A DNA stretch of 64,000 bases, taken from Thermoanaerobacterales bacterium UBA4880. Lineage in GTDB: Bacteria > Bacillota > Thermoanaerobacteria > Thermoanaerobacterales > UBA4877. The notes beneath the pieces are model-generated. The model searched no databases, was not told the origin of the DNA, and worked only from the letters and a program-made list of their open reading frames with translations. Numbering within the stretch: position 1 is the stretch's first letter; each line of letters begins with the position of its first letter. A program made the position numbers and the translations under genes. Where the stretch lies: NCBI GenBank assembly GCA_002399285.1, contig DHDI01000012.1, forward strand, positions 14,689 through 78,688. Direction: 5' to 3'. Below, piece after piece: positions 1 to 8,355 of the stretch.

Positions 1-17
1 AATGGAGATGATAGGAT

Positions 18-932
18 ATGGAAGCAAAGACTATTGAAGAGGGCGGGTCAGAAGAAGAAGTGATAATGAGCCCGTGGAAACTGGCATGGAGACGGCTGAA
101 GAAGAACAAGCTGGCCATGTTTGGACTCTATGTGCTTGCGTTTATGGTTTTGATATCGGTGGTGGGCCCTCTGCTGTCTCCCTACACGATGGAGCAGATG
201 GACCTTTCAAATATACAGTCGCCGCCGTCGCTCACGCATCCGCTGGGCACGGACGAGGTGGGAAGGGACGAAATGACGAGGCTCTTTTATGCCGGAAGGA
301 TATCGCTTTCCGTGGGGCTGTTTGCGGTGGTCATAAGTACCGTCATAGGCAGTGCTCTCGGCGGGATAGCGGGCTACTACGGCGGATTCGTCGATTCCCT
401 GATAATGCGTATCGTGGACATATTTATGTCGTTCCCGTTTTTGCCGCTGCTCATCACCATAGCGGCGGTGATGTCAGACTGGAAGGTGCCTCCGCAGTAC
501 AGGATGTTTGTGGTGATGATACTGATAGGCGTTCTGTCCTGGCCGGGCCTTACCAGGATAGTGAGGGGCCAGATACTGTCGCTCCGGGAGCAGGAATTCA
601 TGCAGGCGGCGGAGGCTCTGGGGATAAGGGACAAGAGCAAGATATTCCGGCATCTGCTGCCCAATACCTATGCCTCCATCATAGTTTCGGCCACCCTCGG
701 TCTGGGCAGCGCCATACTCACCGAATCCTCGCTGAGCTTTCTGGGTTTAGGTGTGACGCCTCCCACGCCGTCGTGGGGACAGATGGTCCAGGTGGCGAGG
801 GACCTCTATACCCTGCAGATGCAGCCGTGGCTCTGGGTGCCGCCGGGCATATGCATATTCCTTACGGTTATGGCTATCAATCTTTTTGGAGACGGCCTCA
901 GGGATGCATTAGACCCGCGGCTGAATAGATAG
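18..932 (+). CDS. oppC: Opp/Dpp-type peptide ABC transporter permease
   Basis: Inner-membrane permease of a peptide/nickel-type ABC importer. The 304-residue protein begins with a charged cytoplasmic N-terminus and a first membrane helix (residues about 33-55). The OppC-type permease domain follows, with five more hydrophobic segments. The coupling loop that contacts the ATPases is visible as EALGIRDKSKIFRHLLPN near residues 197-215. Length and layout match DppC/OppC. The two ATPase genes follow within 12 bases, so this is one operon. The partner permease (OppB/DppB) and the binding protein must lie before base 1. Substrate (peptide, nickel or another oligomer) cannot be told from the permease alone. 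Confidence 0.93.
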   Translation: MEAKTIEEGGSEEEVIMSPWKLAWRRLKKNKLAMFGLYVLAFMVLISVVGPLLSPYTMEQMDLSNIQSPPSLTHPLGTDEVGRDEMTRLFYAGRISLSVGLFAVVISTVIGSALGGIAGYYGGFVDSLIMRIVDIFMSFPFLPLLITIAAVMSDWKVPPQYRMFVVMILIGVLSWPGLTRIVRGQILSLREQEFMQAAEALGIRDKSKIFRHLLPNTYASIIVSATLGLGSAILTESSLSFLGLGVTPPTPSWGQMVQVARDLYTLQMQPWLWVPPGICIFLTVMAINLFGDGLRDALDPRLNR

Positions 933-944
933 GAGGGATGGATC

Positions 945-1919
945 GTGACAGAGGATCTGCTGTCCGTACGCGACCTGAGGACCTATTTCCCAACGGAGGA
1001 TGGTCTGGTAAAGGCCGTGGACGGGATAAGCTTTAAGATAAAAAAGGGAGAAATGGTGGGCATCGTCGGCGAATCGGGCTGCGGCAAGAGCATGACGGCC
1101 ATGTCCATTCTGCGGCTGATAGACCCGCCGGGAAAGATAGAATCGGGCGAGATATTGTTTGACGGCGTAAACTTAACCAAATTAAAGGAAACGGAGATAC
1201 AGAAGATCAGGGGAGGAAGCATATCCATAATATTCCAGGAGCCCATGACCTCGCTCAATCCGGTATTCACCATCGGAGAACAGATAGAGGAGGCCATAAT
1301 GCTGCATCAGGGACTGGATAAGGAAAAGGCGCGGGAAGCAGCGGTAAAGATGCTGAACACCGTGGGCATACCGCGGGCAGACGAGGTGGTGGACGAATAT
1401 CCCCATGAGCTTTCCGGCGGTATGAGGCAGAGGGCGATGATAGCCATGGCCATATCCTGCAACCCCAAGCTGCTCATTGCCGACGAACCTACGACGGCGC
1501 TGGACGTTACCATACAGGCTCAGATACTGGAGCTGATGAAGGACCTGCAGAATCGGCTGGGATCTTCGGTCATGCTCATTACCCACGACCTCGGCGTGAT
1601 CGCGGAGATGGCCAGCTACGTGATAGTCATGTATGCGGGCAAGATAGTGGAGGAGGCCGAGGTGACGGAGCTCTTTAAGCACGCTAAGCACCCGTACACC
1701 ATGGGGCTGCTGCAGTCCAAACCCGTCATAGTGAAGGACGAGGACAGGCTGAAATCCATACCCGGCCAGGTGCCCAATCCGCTGCATATGCCGAAGGGAT
1801 GCTATTTTCATCCCCGCTGCGAATTTGCGACCGATAAATGCAGAGAGAGCCAGCCGCAGCTAAAAGAGGTATGCGAAGGACATAAGGCTGCCTGCTGGTT
1901 GTATGAGGGGGCGATGTAA
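945..1919 (+). CDS. oppD: Peptide ABC transporter ATPase (OppD/DppD type)
   Basis: First of two cytoplasmic ATPases powering the importer. Residues 1-250 form the nucleotide-binding domain: Walker A GESGCGKS (about residue 42), Q-loop [10 protein letters not shown], signature LSGGMRQR, Walker [13 protein letters not shown] and the switch His in LITHDLG. The C-terminal tail carries the oligopeptide-transporter region ending in the Cys motif GCYFHPRC, typical of OppD/DppD. The start is GTG at 945, seven bases after AGGAGGG. The stop overlaps the ATG of the next ATPase (TAATG), indicating translational coupling. Confidence 0.95.
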   Translation: MTEDLLSVRDLRTYFPTEDGLVKAVDGISFKIKKGEMVGIVGESGCGKSMTAMSILRLIDPPGKIESGEILFDGVNLTKLKETEIQKIRGGSISIIFQEPMTSLNPVFTIGEQIEEAIMLHQGLDKEKAREAAVKMLNTVGIPRADEVVDEYPHELSGGMRQRAMIAMAISCNPKLLIADEPTTALDVTIQAQILELMKDLQNRLGSSVMLITHDLGVIAEMASYVIVMYAGKIVEEAEVTELFKHAKHPYTMGLLQSKPVIVKDEDRLKSIPGQVPNPLHMPKGCYFHPRCEFATDKCRESQPQLKEVCEGHKAACWLYEGAM

Positions 1920-2884
1920 TGGGCGAGGTGTTGTTAAAGGTAGATGATCTCAAGAAGTATTTTCCAATAACGGAGGGCGTATTCCAGCACACCGTCGGAT
2001 ATGTGAAGGCGGTGGACGGGGTATCCTTTGAGATAAATAAGGGAGAGACCTTCGGCCTAGTTGGCGAGTCGGGCTGCGGCAAGACCACCCTCGGACGGAC
2101 GATAATAAGGCTGCAGGATAAGACGGAGGGAGACGTGACCTTTAAGGGAATGAAGGTCTTTGACCTGAAAAAGGAGGAACTTCGGAAACTGCGTCCCAAA
2201 ATGCAGATAATATTTCAGGACCCATACAGCTCGCTCAATCCGAGGATGACCGTGGGGGAGATCGTAGGGGAGGCCCTGGCAGAGCACGGCATGGCGGCCG
2301 GCAGGGAAGTGGAGGACAGGGTGCTGAAGACCTTGGAGCTGTGCGGCCTCAGCCCGTACCATATCAAGAGATATCCCCACGAGTTTTCGGGGGGCCAGAG
2401 GCAGAGGATAGGCATTGCCAGAGCGCTCATCCTGAATCCCGACTTCGTCGTGGCCGATGAGCCGGTGTCTGCCCTGGACGTATCCATTCAGGCGCAGATC
2501 GTCAATCTTCTGATGGATCTGCAGCAAAGCTACGGCTTTACATACCTGTTCATTTCCCACGACCTGAGCGTGGTAAAGCATATAAGCCACAGGGTGGGCG
2601 TGATGTACGTGGGGTCGTTAGTGGAGATGGCGGACAAAAAGGAGCTCTATGCAAACCCGCTGCATCCATACACCAAGGCGCTGCTGTCGGCGGTGCCGAT
2701 ACCCGACCCTACGATAAAAAGAGATAGGATAATACTGGAGGGTGACATTCCCAGCCCGGCAAATCCTCCATCGGGCTGCAAGTTCCATACGCGCTGCCCC
2801 TATGCGATGGAAAAATGCAGCGAGGAGATACCCGAATACAGGAACGTGGGAGGCGGGCATTTCGTTGCCTGTCACCTGGTATAG
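1919..2884 (+). CDS. oppF: Peptide ABC transporter ATPase (OppF/DppF type)
   Basis: Second ATPase of the peptide importer, pairing with the preceding one. Walker A is GESGCGKT, the Q-loop [11 protein letters not shown], the signature FSGGQRQR, Walker [13 protein letters not shown] and the switch His in FISHDLS. The C-terminal oligopeptide-transporter tail ends with [11 protein letters not shown] and further cysteines, as in OppF/DppF. The ATG overlaps the stop of the previous gene by one base. A 54-residue membrane protein starts six bases after its stop. Confidence 0.95.
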   Translation: MGEVLLKVDDLKKYFPITEGVFQHTVGYVKAVDGVSFEINKGETFGLVGESGCGKTTLGRTIIRLQDKTEGDVTFKGMKVFDLKKEELRKLRPKMQIIFQDPYSSLNPRMTVGEIVGEALAEHGMAAGREVEDRVLKTLELCGLSPYHIKRYPHEFSGGQRQRIGIARALILNPDFVVADEPVSALDVSIQAQIVNLLMDLQQSYGFTYLFISHDLSVVKHISHRVGVMYVGSLVEMADKKELYANPLHPYTKALLSAVPIPDPTIKRDRIILEGDIPSPANPPSGCKFHTRCPYAMEKCSEEIPEYRNVGGGHFVACHLV

Positions 2885-2890
2885 GCGGTG

Positions 2891-3055
2891 ATGGGGTTGA
2901 AGGACGGGAAGGAGACCGGGGACGCCGGACTGGAACGGAAGGATATACTGGCGATGATAATCGCCCAGCTGGAAATACTGCTTCCGCTGGCTGCGATATC
3001 CATCGGAGGTATGGCCCTCATATTGTTTTTGATAACCAAGTTCTGGATGAAGTGA
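2891..3055 (+). CDS. Small membrane protein (54 aa) at the end of the peptide-transporter operon
   Basis: Short reading frame starting at ATG 2891, six bases after the OppF stop and directly before the operon terminator. The N-terminal 18 residues are charged (MGLKDGKETGDAGLERKD). They are followed by one long hydrophobic stretch, IIAQLEILLPLAAISIGG and beyond to about residue 49, then a short basic tail ending FWMK. The upstream GGCGGTGATG is a weak ribosome-binding site. I do not recognise a family. Position and a clean membrane segment support a real small protein, perhaps a transporter accessory subunit, but that role is inference. Confidence 0.5.
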   Translation: MGLKDGKETGDAGLERKDILAMIIAQLEILLPLAAISIGGMALILFLITKFWMK

Positions 3056-3056
3056 T

Positions 3057-3098
3057 AAAAAGAGTAACCTGCCGGTTATTTTTGCGGGTTACTCTTTT
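3057..3098. terminator. Bidirectional terminator between the opp operon and dinB
   Basis: The arm AAAAGAGTAACC (3057-3069) pairs with GGTTACTCTTTT (3087-3098) around a 17-base loop, followed by more T on the plus strand; the minus strand ends in T as well. It serves the converging opp operon and dinB. The dinB stop codon (TAA, minus strand) lies inside the stem. Confidence 0.85.
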
Positions 3099-4225
3099 TT
3101 CAGCTTTCTGCCGGGGAAGATGACCTCCTTGTCAAACTGCTGATTTATCTCTTTAACAAGTGTATCTATGCGCGCGTCATGCATGGCGTCGAATATGGTG
3201 AGCTGGACGGGCGCCTCCCCGGTAAGGTTGGAGACGGACACCCCGATGAGCCTTATGGGCGCCTTTATGTCGAGAGAGTCGATTATGGACAGGGCCAGGC
3301 CGGTTATGTCCTTTTCCTCGTAGAACGGCCGGTCGGCCGTCCTGCTGCGGGTGTATGACTTAAAATCCGCGGTCTTGTACTTTACCGTCACCGTCCTTGC
3401 GTAGAACCCGTGCTTTTTCAGAGATGCCGCCACCTCTTTGCAAAAGTCCCGCACATATGTCTTGAGCTGTGATTTATCAGTGGTGTCCCTCTCCAAAGTG
3501 GTCTCCCGCCCTATGGACTTCGTCTCGCTCTCGGTCTCCACCGGCCTGTTGTCTATGCCGCGTATGAGATCGAATATCTCCGAGCCGAACTTTCCGAATA
3601 GGGATATAAGCTGTTCCCTGGTCAGTTTGAGCATGTCGTCCACGGTGTAGATGCCTATATCATTCAGCTTGGATGCCGACTTCCCGCCGATGCCGTATAC
3701 CTTTCGTACAGGCAGAGGACGCAGAATATCCGGCACCATATCCTCCGTGATCACCATGAGGCCGTCGGGCTTGTTCCAGTCGGAGGCCAGTTTGGCTAAG
3801 AATTTGTTGTACGATACCCCGGCGGATACGGTAAGACCGGTGGCGTCAAACACTTCCTGCTTTATGGACCGCGCCAGGGATACGGCGTCCCTTCCCGTGA
3901 CGTCCAGATATGCCTCGTCGATGGAGAGCGGCTCTATTATGCCGGTATACTTCCGGAATATGCCGAATACGGTGCTTGATACTTCCCTGTATCTCGAAAA
4001 CCGCGTGGGCAGGAAGATCCCGCCGGGACACAGCGCCCGAGCCTGGAACATTGGCATGGCCGAATGGATCCCGTACTTGCGCGCCTCATAGGAGGCTGTG
4101 GAGACGACGCCCCTTCCCGATATGCCTCCCACTATCACGGGTTTGCCCTTGAGCTCGGGGTTATCCCTCTGCTCCACGGACGCGAAGAAGGCGTCCATAT
4201 CCATGTGTATGATACTCCTTTTCAT
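3089..4225 (-). CDS. dinB: DNA polymerase IV (Y-family translesion polymerase)
   Basis: Error-prone Y-family polymerase for bypass of DNA lesions. The 378-residue protein opens with the catalytic palm motif IIHMDMDAFFASVE; the second acidic motif is SIDEAYLDV. After the palm come the helix-hairpin-helix thumb (GIGGKSASKLNDIGI) and the little-finger region (SIGRETT and following). I chose ATG at 4225 because AAGGTGG lies eight bases before it. The GTG frame extension to 4237 would consume this site and begins only a few bases after the predicted transcription start. A C-terminal clamp-binding peptide is plausible in QLTIFD near residue 350. Confidence 0.95.
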   Translation of the reverse strand: MKRSIIHMDMDAFFASVEQRDNPELKGKPVIVGGISGRGVVSTASYEARKYGIHSAMPMFQARALCPGGIFLPTRFSRYREVSSTVFGIFRKYTGIIEPLSIDEAYLDVTGRDAVSLARSIKQEVFDATGLTVSAGVSYNKFLAKLASDWNKPDGLMVITEDMVPDILRPLPVRKVYGIGGKSASKLNDIGIYTVDDMLKLTREQLISLFGKFGSEIFDLIRGIDNRPVETESETKSIGRETTLERDTTDKSQLKTYVRDFCKEVAASLKKHGFYARTVTVKYKTADFKSYTRSRTADRPFYEEKDITGLALSIIDSLDIKAPIRLIGVSVSNLTGEAPVQLTIFDAMHDARIDTLVKEINQQFDKEVIFPGRKLKKE

Positions 4226-4246
4226 ACGCCGCACCACCTTGAATAA

Positions 4247-4255
4247 ATTATATCA
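4247..4255 (-). promoter_or_regulatory. Extended -10 promoter of dinB
   Basis: Read on the minus strand this is TGATATAAT, a consensus extended -10. The -35 is poor. The predicted transcript would begin near 4240, giving a leader of about 15 bases that carries the ribosome-binding site. Confidence 0.5.
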
Positions 4256-4351
4256 TAATGGAATTGAATTCAGTATTAAAGATATACATTTGGTGAAAAT
4301 AGACACATGCCATACTGCGCCAAAAGCGCTGCACATTTTTAGTTGCCATAG

Positions 4352-4440
4352 ATAGCAGACAAACTGCAGACTGCGATAAAGCGCGCAGCGAGCAAAATTG
4401 CCGTGCAATTTCGCGGTTGCGCAGTCTGGCGGCCTGAGAG
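4352..4440 (+). repeat. Dispersed palindromic intergenic repeat, copy A
   Basis: Begins GCAGACAAACTGCAGACTGCG, contains the core GTGCAATTTCGCGGTTGC (4403-4420) and closes with CGCAGTCTGGCGGCCTGAG. Here the terminal arms are CAGACTGCG and CGCAGTCTG, a perfect 9-base inverted repeat that differs from the arms of other copies but still pairs. It lies between dinB and the next gene. Other copies are at 5671, 8229, 14736, 26496 and 29525; a diverged one is at 30968. Confidence 0.7.
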
Positions 4441-4517
4441 ATTTAACCTTTCCTTAACAAACTAAACAGGTCAAAGTGATATTATATGCATATAAACAGA
4501 AAAAATGGGGTGATGAT

Positions 4518-5666
4518 ATGAAGTATGCGAAAACGATGATGATCATTCTTCTATCTATGACGTTGGTGCTTGCGGGATGCGGCAGTGTGAAGAAGCCCAA
4601 GCAGACGGTAAAGCCGCCCTCGCCTCCACCGGCCGAAGAGCAGCAGGGAAGCAGTGCATCCGTGCAGCCCAAGGGCATAGAGCTGGACAGCGTGGACTAT
4701 GTTAAGTTCTTGGATGAGCAAAACGGCCTGGCCGTGTCCGGCGGCAAAGCCTACAGGACGCGGGACGGGGCGAAAAGCTGGACCGATATCACGCCCGATA
4801 CCACAGGCAGCATAGGCGAGAGGTCGATATTTTTCATAGACAAGGATAACGGCTGGATCGGCATAGGCGACTTCGACAGGCCGGATCAAAATTCAAACGG
4901 ACGGAAGGGAGAGGTCTTTGCCACCCATGACGGCGGCGCATCATGGAAGAAAACAGATATTGACGATCTTGCGAGTCCGCAGATATATTTTATAGATAAA
5001 GACAACGGATGGATACTGGACCACAAGGATGCGGCCATGATGCATGAGGCGGTGGCCGTTCTGAGGACTACGGATGGCGGCGGCACATGGCAGACCGTAA
5101 ACGAGACCGACCCGCAGAATGAGAAGCAGGGAGACCTGCCGTTTTCCGGCCATAAGTCGGGAATTGCCTTTGCGGATAAGGATACGGGCTACGTCACGGG
5201 ATACACGCCCGTAGACGGCAGGGTGTATCTCTATGCAACGGCGGACGGCGGCAAGACTTGGCAGGACGCCTCCTTTGCCGTGGGAAAGCAGCTGGCCGGC
5301 GGGCAGTACAGCTCTTATCCGCCGGTGTTCTTTGATGGGAAGAACGGCATACTTCCCATAGGCGGCGGTGAAAAATTTGCCGTGTACTCCACCTCGGACG
5401 GGGGAAAGGCCTGGGGCAGCCCGACGCTGCTGGATGCGGCCGTTCAGGACGTGGAGATGAGCTTTATTGACAAAGATAACTGGGTCGTTGCCGACGGAAA
5501 ATATATATACTCCACCGCCGACGGCGGCAAAACGTGGGCAAAGACGCAGCCCGACTTGAGTATTGCCGATGCCACCGAGATAAATTTTGTATCGGCAAAG
5601 CAGGGATATATGGTCATAAACAATAAACTATATACTACCCGGGACGGGGGAAGCACCTGGGAATAG
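4518..5666 (+). CDS. Secreted lipoprotein with seven Asp-box (sialidase/YCF48-like) repeats
   Basis: Exported protein anchored at the outer face of the membrane: residues 1-21 are a lipoprotein signal peptide ending in the lipobox LAGC. A Pro-rich linker is followed by a beta-propeller-like body with seven Asp-box motifs of the form T-x-D-G-G-x-T-W (for example THDGGASW, TTDGGGTW, TADGGKTW twice, TRDGGSTW). The last box is at the very C-terminus. Several FIDKDNGW repeats sit between them. I chose ATG 4518 because GGGGTGAT precedes it; the frame is open to 4476. Such propellers bind ligands or assemble membrane complexes. No sialidase catalytic residues are evident, so enzyme activity is not claimed. 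Confidence 0.8.
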   Translation: MKYAKTMMIILLSMTLVLAGCGSVKKPKQTVKPPSPPPAEEQQGSSASVQPKGIELDSVDYVKFLDEQNGLAVSGGKAYRTRDGAKSWTDITPDTTGSIGERSIFFIDKDNGWIGIGDFDRPDQNSNGRKGEVFATHDGGASWKKTDIDDLASPQIYFIDKDNGWILDHKDAAMMHEAVAVLRTTDGGGTWQTVNETDPQNEKQGDLPFSGHKSGIAFADKDTGYVTGYTPVDGRVYLYATADGGKTWQDASFAVGKQLAGGQYSSYPPVFFDGKNGILPIGGGEKFAVYSTSDGGKAWGSPTLLDAAVQDVEMSFIDKDNWVVADGKYIYSTADGGKTWAKTQPDLSIADATEINFVSAKQGYMVINNKLYTTRDGGSTWE

Positions 5667-5670
5667 GCTA

Positions 5671-5774
5671 GGCACAGGCCGTGCCATTCTCGAGCAACCG
5701 CGAAATTGCGCAGCAATTTCCCTTGCTGCGTTGGCTTGCACGATTTGTCACGGCCTGCCAGTTTGTCTGCAACC
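5671..5774 (-). repeat. Dispersed palindromic intergenic repeat, copy B (inverted, longest)
   Basis: On the minus strand it reads GCAGACAAACTGGCAGGCCG, TGACAAATCGTGCAA, then an extra hairpin (CGCAGCAAGGGAAATTGCTGCG) and the core GCAATTTCGCGGTTGC, ending near CACGGCCTGTGCC. Arms CAGGCCGTG (5675-5683) and CACGGCCTG (5749-5757) pair perfectly. It follows the lipoprotein stop directly and may also act as its terminator or mRNA 3' end. Confidence 0.7.
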
Positions 5775-5775
5775 T

Positions 5776-5803
5776 GAGCCGGACCATTTTTATGGCCCGG
5801 CTC
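5776..5803 (+). terminator. Hairpin upstream of the MFS gene (possible weak terminator)
   Basis: GAGCCGGACCAT (5776-5787) pairs with ATGGCCCGGCTC (5792-5803), with one mismatch and a TTTT loop. No T-run follows. It abuts the -35 element of the next promoter. Confidence 0.35.
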
Positions 5804-5807
5804 TATA

Positions 5808-5836
5808 TTGACTGTAAACTATCAAAGTGCTAATAT
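5808..5836 (+). promoter_or_regulatory. Sigma-A promoter of the MFS transporter gene
   Basis: TTGACT (5808-5813) and TAATAT (5831-5836) are separated by exactly 17 bases. Transcription would start near 5843, so coding frames beginning at 5808 are excluded and a start near 5874 is favoured. Confidence 0.75.
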
Positions 5837-5873
5837 TTTCTTATATGTAGATCGAATAGAAAAGAGAATGCAT

Positions 5874-7082
5874 ATGACAATGTTTTCGGCACTCTCCCAT
5901 AGAAATTTCCGGCTCTTCTGGTACGGGCAGTGCATCTCCATGATAGGCTCGTGGATGCAGAACGTTGGCCAGGCCTGGCTGATACTTCAGCTTACCAATT
6001 CGCCGTTCCTTCTGGGATTGATAACCACGCTGCAGACCCTTCCCATTATGATACTTTCTCTGTTTGCAGGTGTCTATATTGACCGCTTCCCCAAGCGCAA
6101 TCTGGTCATATTAACTCAGACCGGTCTGATGATCTTGGCATTCTTACTGTCTTTTATAACGCTGTCAGGCATAGCTAAATACTGGCATGTGGCGGTGCTG
6201 GCGACCCTTTTGGGCCTCTTGAACACCATAGACAATCCGGCTAGGCAGGCTCTTTTGATAGACCTGGTGGGGAAGGACGACCTTCTCAACGCAATAGCCC
6301 TGAACTCATCCGCATTTAACCTTGCGAGGATCATCGGCCCCGCCGTGGCGGGCATACTGATAGGCTATCTGGGCATAGGGCTTTGTTTTTTGATCAACGG
6401 TCTTTCGTTCGTAGTGGTCATCATCGTGCTGCTTCGCATAGACGTAAAGGGCGAAGTGCGAAGCATGACTGACGGAGCTTCCTTTAAAAGGGACATGGCG
6501 GAGGGCATCCGCTACGTTGCCAAAACGCCCAGGATATATGTGGCTATGCTGCTGATGTTTTTGATAAGCACGTTTGCAATGAACTTTAATATATTGGTGC
6601 CGGTATTTATTAAAATAGACCTGGGGATGAATGCATCCCGGTACGGCTTTTTGATGGCGGCCATGGGCGGCGGCGCGCTGGCCGGAGCGCTCACACTGGC
6701 GCAAAGCGCTAAAAAGGGCGCCCGCATGAGGGTGCTTTTCCTCGGTGCATTTTGGTTCTCCATATTTGAGGGAATACTCGGGTTTGCATCCGGACTTGGC
6801 ACTTCCATGATCTTCATAGCACTGACGGGATTCTTCATGATAATATTCAGCGCTACCTGCAACACCACGGTGCAGGTCAATTCCGAAGATAATGTCAGGG
6901 GCAGGGTGATGAGCGTGTATAATCTCGTATATAACGGCGTTGCCCCCATCGGCTCGATGTATGCGGGAACTCTTTCCGAGAATTTGGGCGCGGGATGGAC
7001 GTTCGTCATCTCCGGCGTCATAGGCGTGATTTCCTGCCTCATAGCGTACATAGCGGCGAATAAGAGAAAGGTCAGCATATAA
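5874..7082 (+). CDS. MFS transporter (EntS/macrolide-exporter-like)
   Basis: Twelve-helix major facilitator superfamily exporter of about 402 residues. The N-terminus FSALSHRNFRLFWYGQ followed by ISMIGSWMQNVGQAW is characteristic of the EntS/MFS_3 group of drug or siderophore exporters. The MFS signature between helices 2 and 3 appears as GVYIDRFPKRNL. I prefer ATG 5874, since GAAAAGAG lies about seven bases upstream and the promoter rules out the longer frame; ATG 5868 and 5880 are also possible. It stands alone with its own promoter and terminator. Substrate unknown. Confidence 0.85.
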   Translation: MTMFSALSHRNFRLFWYGQCISMIGSWMQNVGQAWLILQLTNSPFLLGLITTLQTLPIMILSLFAGVYIDRFPKRNLVILTQTGLMILAFLLSFITLSGIAKYWHVAVLATLLGLLNTIDNPARQALLIDLVGKDDLLNAIALNSSAFNLARIIGPAVAGILIGYLGIGLCFLINGLSFVVVIIVLLRIDVKGEVRSMTDGASFKRDMAEGIRYVAKTPRIYVAMLLMFLISTFAMNFNILVPVFIKIDLGMNASRYGFLMAAMGGGALAGALTLAQSAKKGARMRVLFLGAFWFSIFEGILGFASGLGTSMIFIALTGFFMIIFSATCNTTVQVNSEDNVRGRVMSVYNLVYNGVAPIGSMYAGTLSENLGAGWTFVISGVIGVISCLIAYIAANKRKVSI

Positions 7083-7085
7083 ATT

Positions 7086-7122
7086 AAGGTCCTTGATCCG
7101 GTATGGGCGGATCGAGGACCTT
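7086..7122 (+). terminator. Terminator of the MFS gene
   Basis: AAGGTCCTTGATCCG (7086-7100) pairs with CGGATCGAGGACCTT (7108-7122) with one G-U pair, followed by TTAATAAATTTT. Confidence 0.8.
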
Positions 7123-7141
7123 TTAATAAATTTTACCGGAC

Positions 7142-8152
7142 TCAACTTATATATTTGCATATCTCCGAAATATCCTGCATTGTGAATATGTTATCCACCA
7201 GATCGTTTAGAGCTTTATCGTTGAGCTGCGATATTTTATCCGTATATTCGGCGGGTATATCTCCGAATTTCTTCTGCAGCAGCCTGATCACCAGATCGAT
7301 CTTACCTTTGGCAATACCTTCTTCCCTACCCTGCTCTCTTCCCTCTTCTCTGCCTTGCTCCCTGCCTTCTTCCCTGCCTTGCTCCCTGCCTTCTTCCCTG
7401 CCGATCTCTTTATAGACTTTTGCCAGGTTACTGTCGTCCCATGTCAGTCCCACGTTATCACCCTCCTTACTTATAATATGTTTGACCTCTGTTTCAAACC
7501 TCAATGCCTCTTCCTTGGGGAGATACAATATATTGTCGATAAATATAAATAATTTCTCTATCTGAATTCTCGTATAGCCTTTCTTTACAAGCAGTCTTAT
7601 TAGGTTTACCTTATATTGGAATCTCTGATCTATGTCCTTTTTGCTCTTTATGACATACAAACCCGCCAATACGGCCAGTGAAAAAGGATTGCCGCTGAGC
7701 ATCAGCTCGTTTTCATCCTGATCCAACAGTTTGTATGTATCGTATTCATAAATCAGCCGCGTGTTATAGAAGTCGTATTCGTATTTATCTGGTTTATAAT
7801 CCTTGTTCTCATCGGTAAATATCGCAATGGCGCTTATCTTTTTCTGGTATTTGTCATATAGCCTGTAGAAGTAACGGAACATTCTTTCCGAAAATTCATT
7901 TTCTCTGTATCCCTGCACTTCAATGTGTATCAATATCCACTTTTCTTCGCCATTATTGAGATAGACCTTGGCAAGCTTATCCGTATACATCTTTTCATTC
8001 TCGGATTTGTACATGAGTTTTGCCAATTCCTGATCTAAAAACTCGTAGCCCGCGGAAAAATCTATGACCTTATAGAGTTCGGGCATGAAGAAGCTGATAA
8101 ATTCCTTAAACAGATCCTCTATGATTCCCTTCCACAGTATATCATAATCCAT
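7142..8152 (-). CDS. Rpn/YhgA-type PD-(D/E)XK nuclease (transposase-related)
   Basis: Member of the Rpn (recombination-promoting nuclease) / PD-(D/E)XK transposase-like family, 336 residues. The N-terminal domain has the usual order: DILWKGIIEDLFKEFI, DFSAGYEFLDQEL, then the nuclease core ending in WILIHIEVQGY (Glu-x-Gln core near residue 78) and the RMFRYFYRLYDKY motif. Residues about 250-285 are a run of Gly-Arg-Glu-Glu/Gln octads encoded by 24-base tandem repeats. A helical DUF4351-like tail follows. GAGGTG lies before ATG 8152. The biological role of such proteins is debated (DNA cleavage, recombination, phage defence). Confidence 0.85.
   Translation of the reverse strand: MDYDILWKGIIEDLFKEFISFFMPELYKVIDFSAGYEFLDQELAKLMYKSENEKMYTDKLAKVYLNNGEEKWILIHIEVQGYRENEFSERMFRYFYRLYDKYQKKISAIAIFTDENKDYKPDKYEYDFYNTRLIYEYDTYKLLDQDENELMLSGNPFSLAVLAGLYVIKSKKDIDQRFQYKVNLIRLLVKKGYTRIQIEKLFIFIDNILYLPKEEALRFETEVKHIISKEGDNVGLTWDDSNLAKVYKEIGREEGREQGREEGREQGREEGREQGREEGIAKGKIDLVIRLLQKKFGDIPAEYTDKISQLNDKALNDLVDNIFTMQDISEICKYIS
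7318..7402 (-). repeat. 24-base tandem repeat inside the Rpn-type gene
   Basis: Three to four near-identical units (TGCCTTGCTCCCTGCCTTCT with CCCT, as read on the plus strand) encode alternating GREE/GREQ blocks. Such tandem arrays change copy number by slippage. Confidence 0.85.
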
Positions 8153-8228
8153 TTCTGCACCTCTTATTCAATTTTCAATTAAATTATAACATTAGTTTAG
8201 CCATCAATCAATATGTGCCTTCGGCATT

Positions 8229-8254
8229 CAGGCCGATGTCATTCTCGCGCAACC
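8229..8254 (-). repeat. Dispersed intergenic repeat, copy E (half copy)
   Basis: Read on the minus strand, GGTTGCGCGAGAATGACATC followed by GGCCTG matches the right half of copy C at 26496 (GGTTGCGCGAGAATGTCATC, then GGTCTG) with two differences. The left half is missing. Confidence 0.55.
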
Positions 8255-8311
8255 TGTACCTAAGATATGATTAGGAGGTGTAACATTTATGGTTTCTACG
8301 TCCTCAACGAG

Positions 8312-8320
8312 TGATATAAT
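8312..8320 (+). promoter_or_regulatory. Extended -10 promoter of aroH
   Basis: TGATATAAT, about 35 bases before the aroH start; no convincing -35. Confidence 0.45.
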
Positions 8321-8355
8321 ATACATAACAGACAGGACTGTGAGGAGGGAGATCT

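Noticed and set aside
74-928. Long open frame overlapping the OppC gene in another phase, and similar long antisense frames over dinB, pyrC, the pyrophosphatase and the GT-GH130 gene
   Set aside because: They have no ribosome-binding sites or family motifs, and they result from the GC-rich third positions of the real genes.
4518-5666. Sialidase assignment for the Asp-box lipoprotein
   Set aside because: Asp-boxes are structural. The Arg triad and the Tyr/Glu nucleophile pair of sialidases are not evident, so only a propeller lipoprotein is called.
5808-5873. N-terminal extension of the MFS protein from a TTG at 5808
   Set aside because: The TTG is itself part of the -35 hexamer of a consensus promoter with a 17-base spacer, so it is not transcribed.
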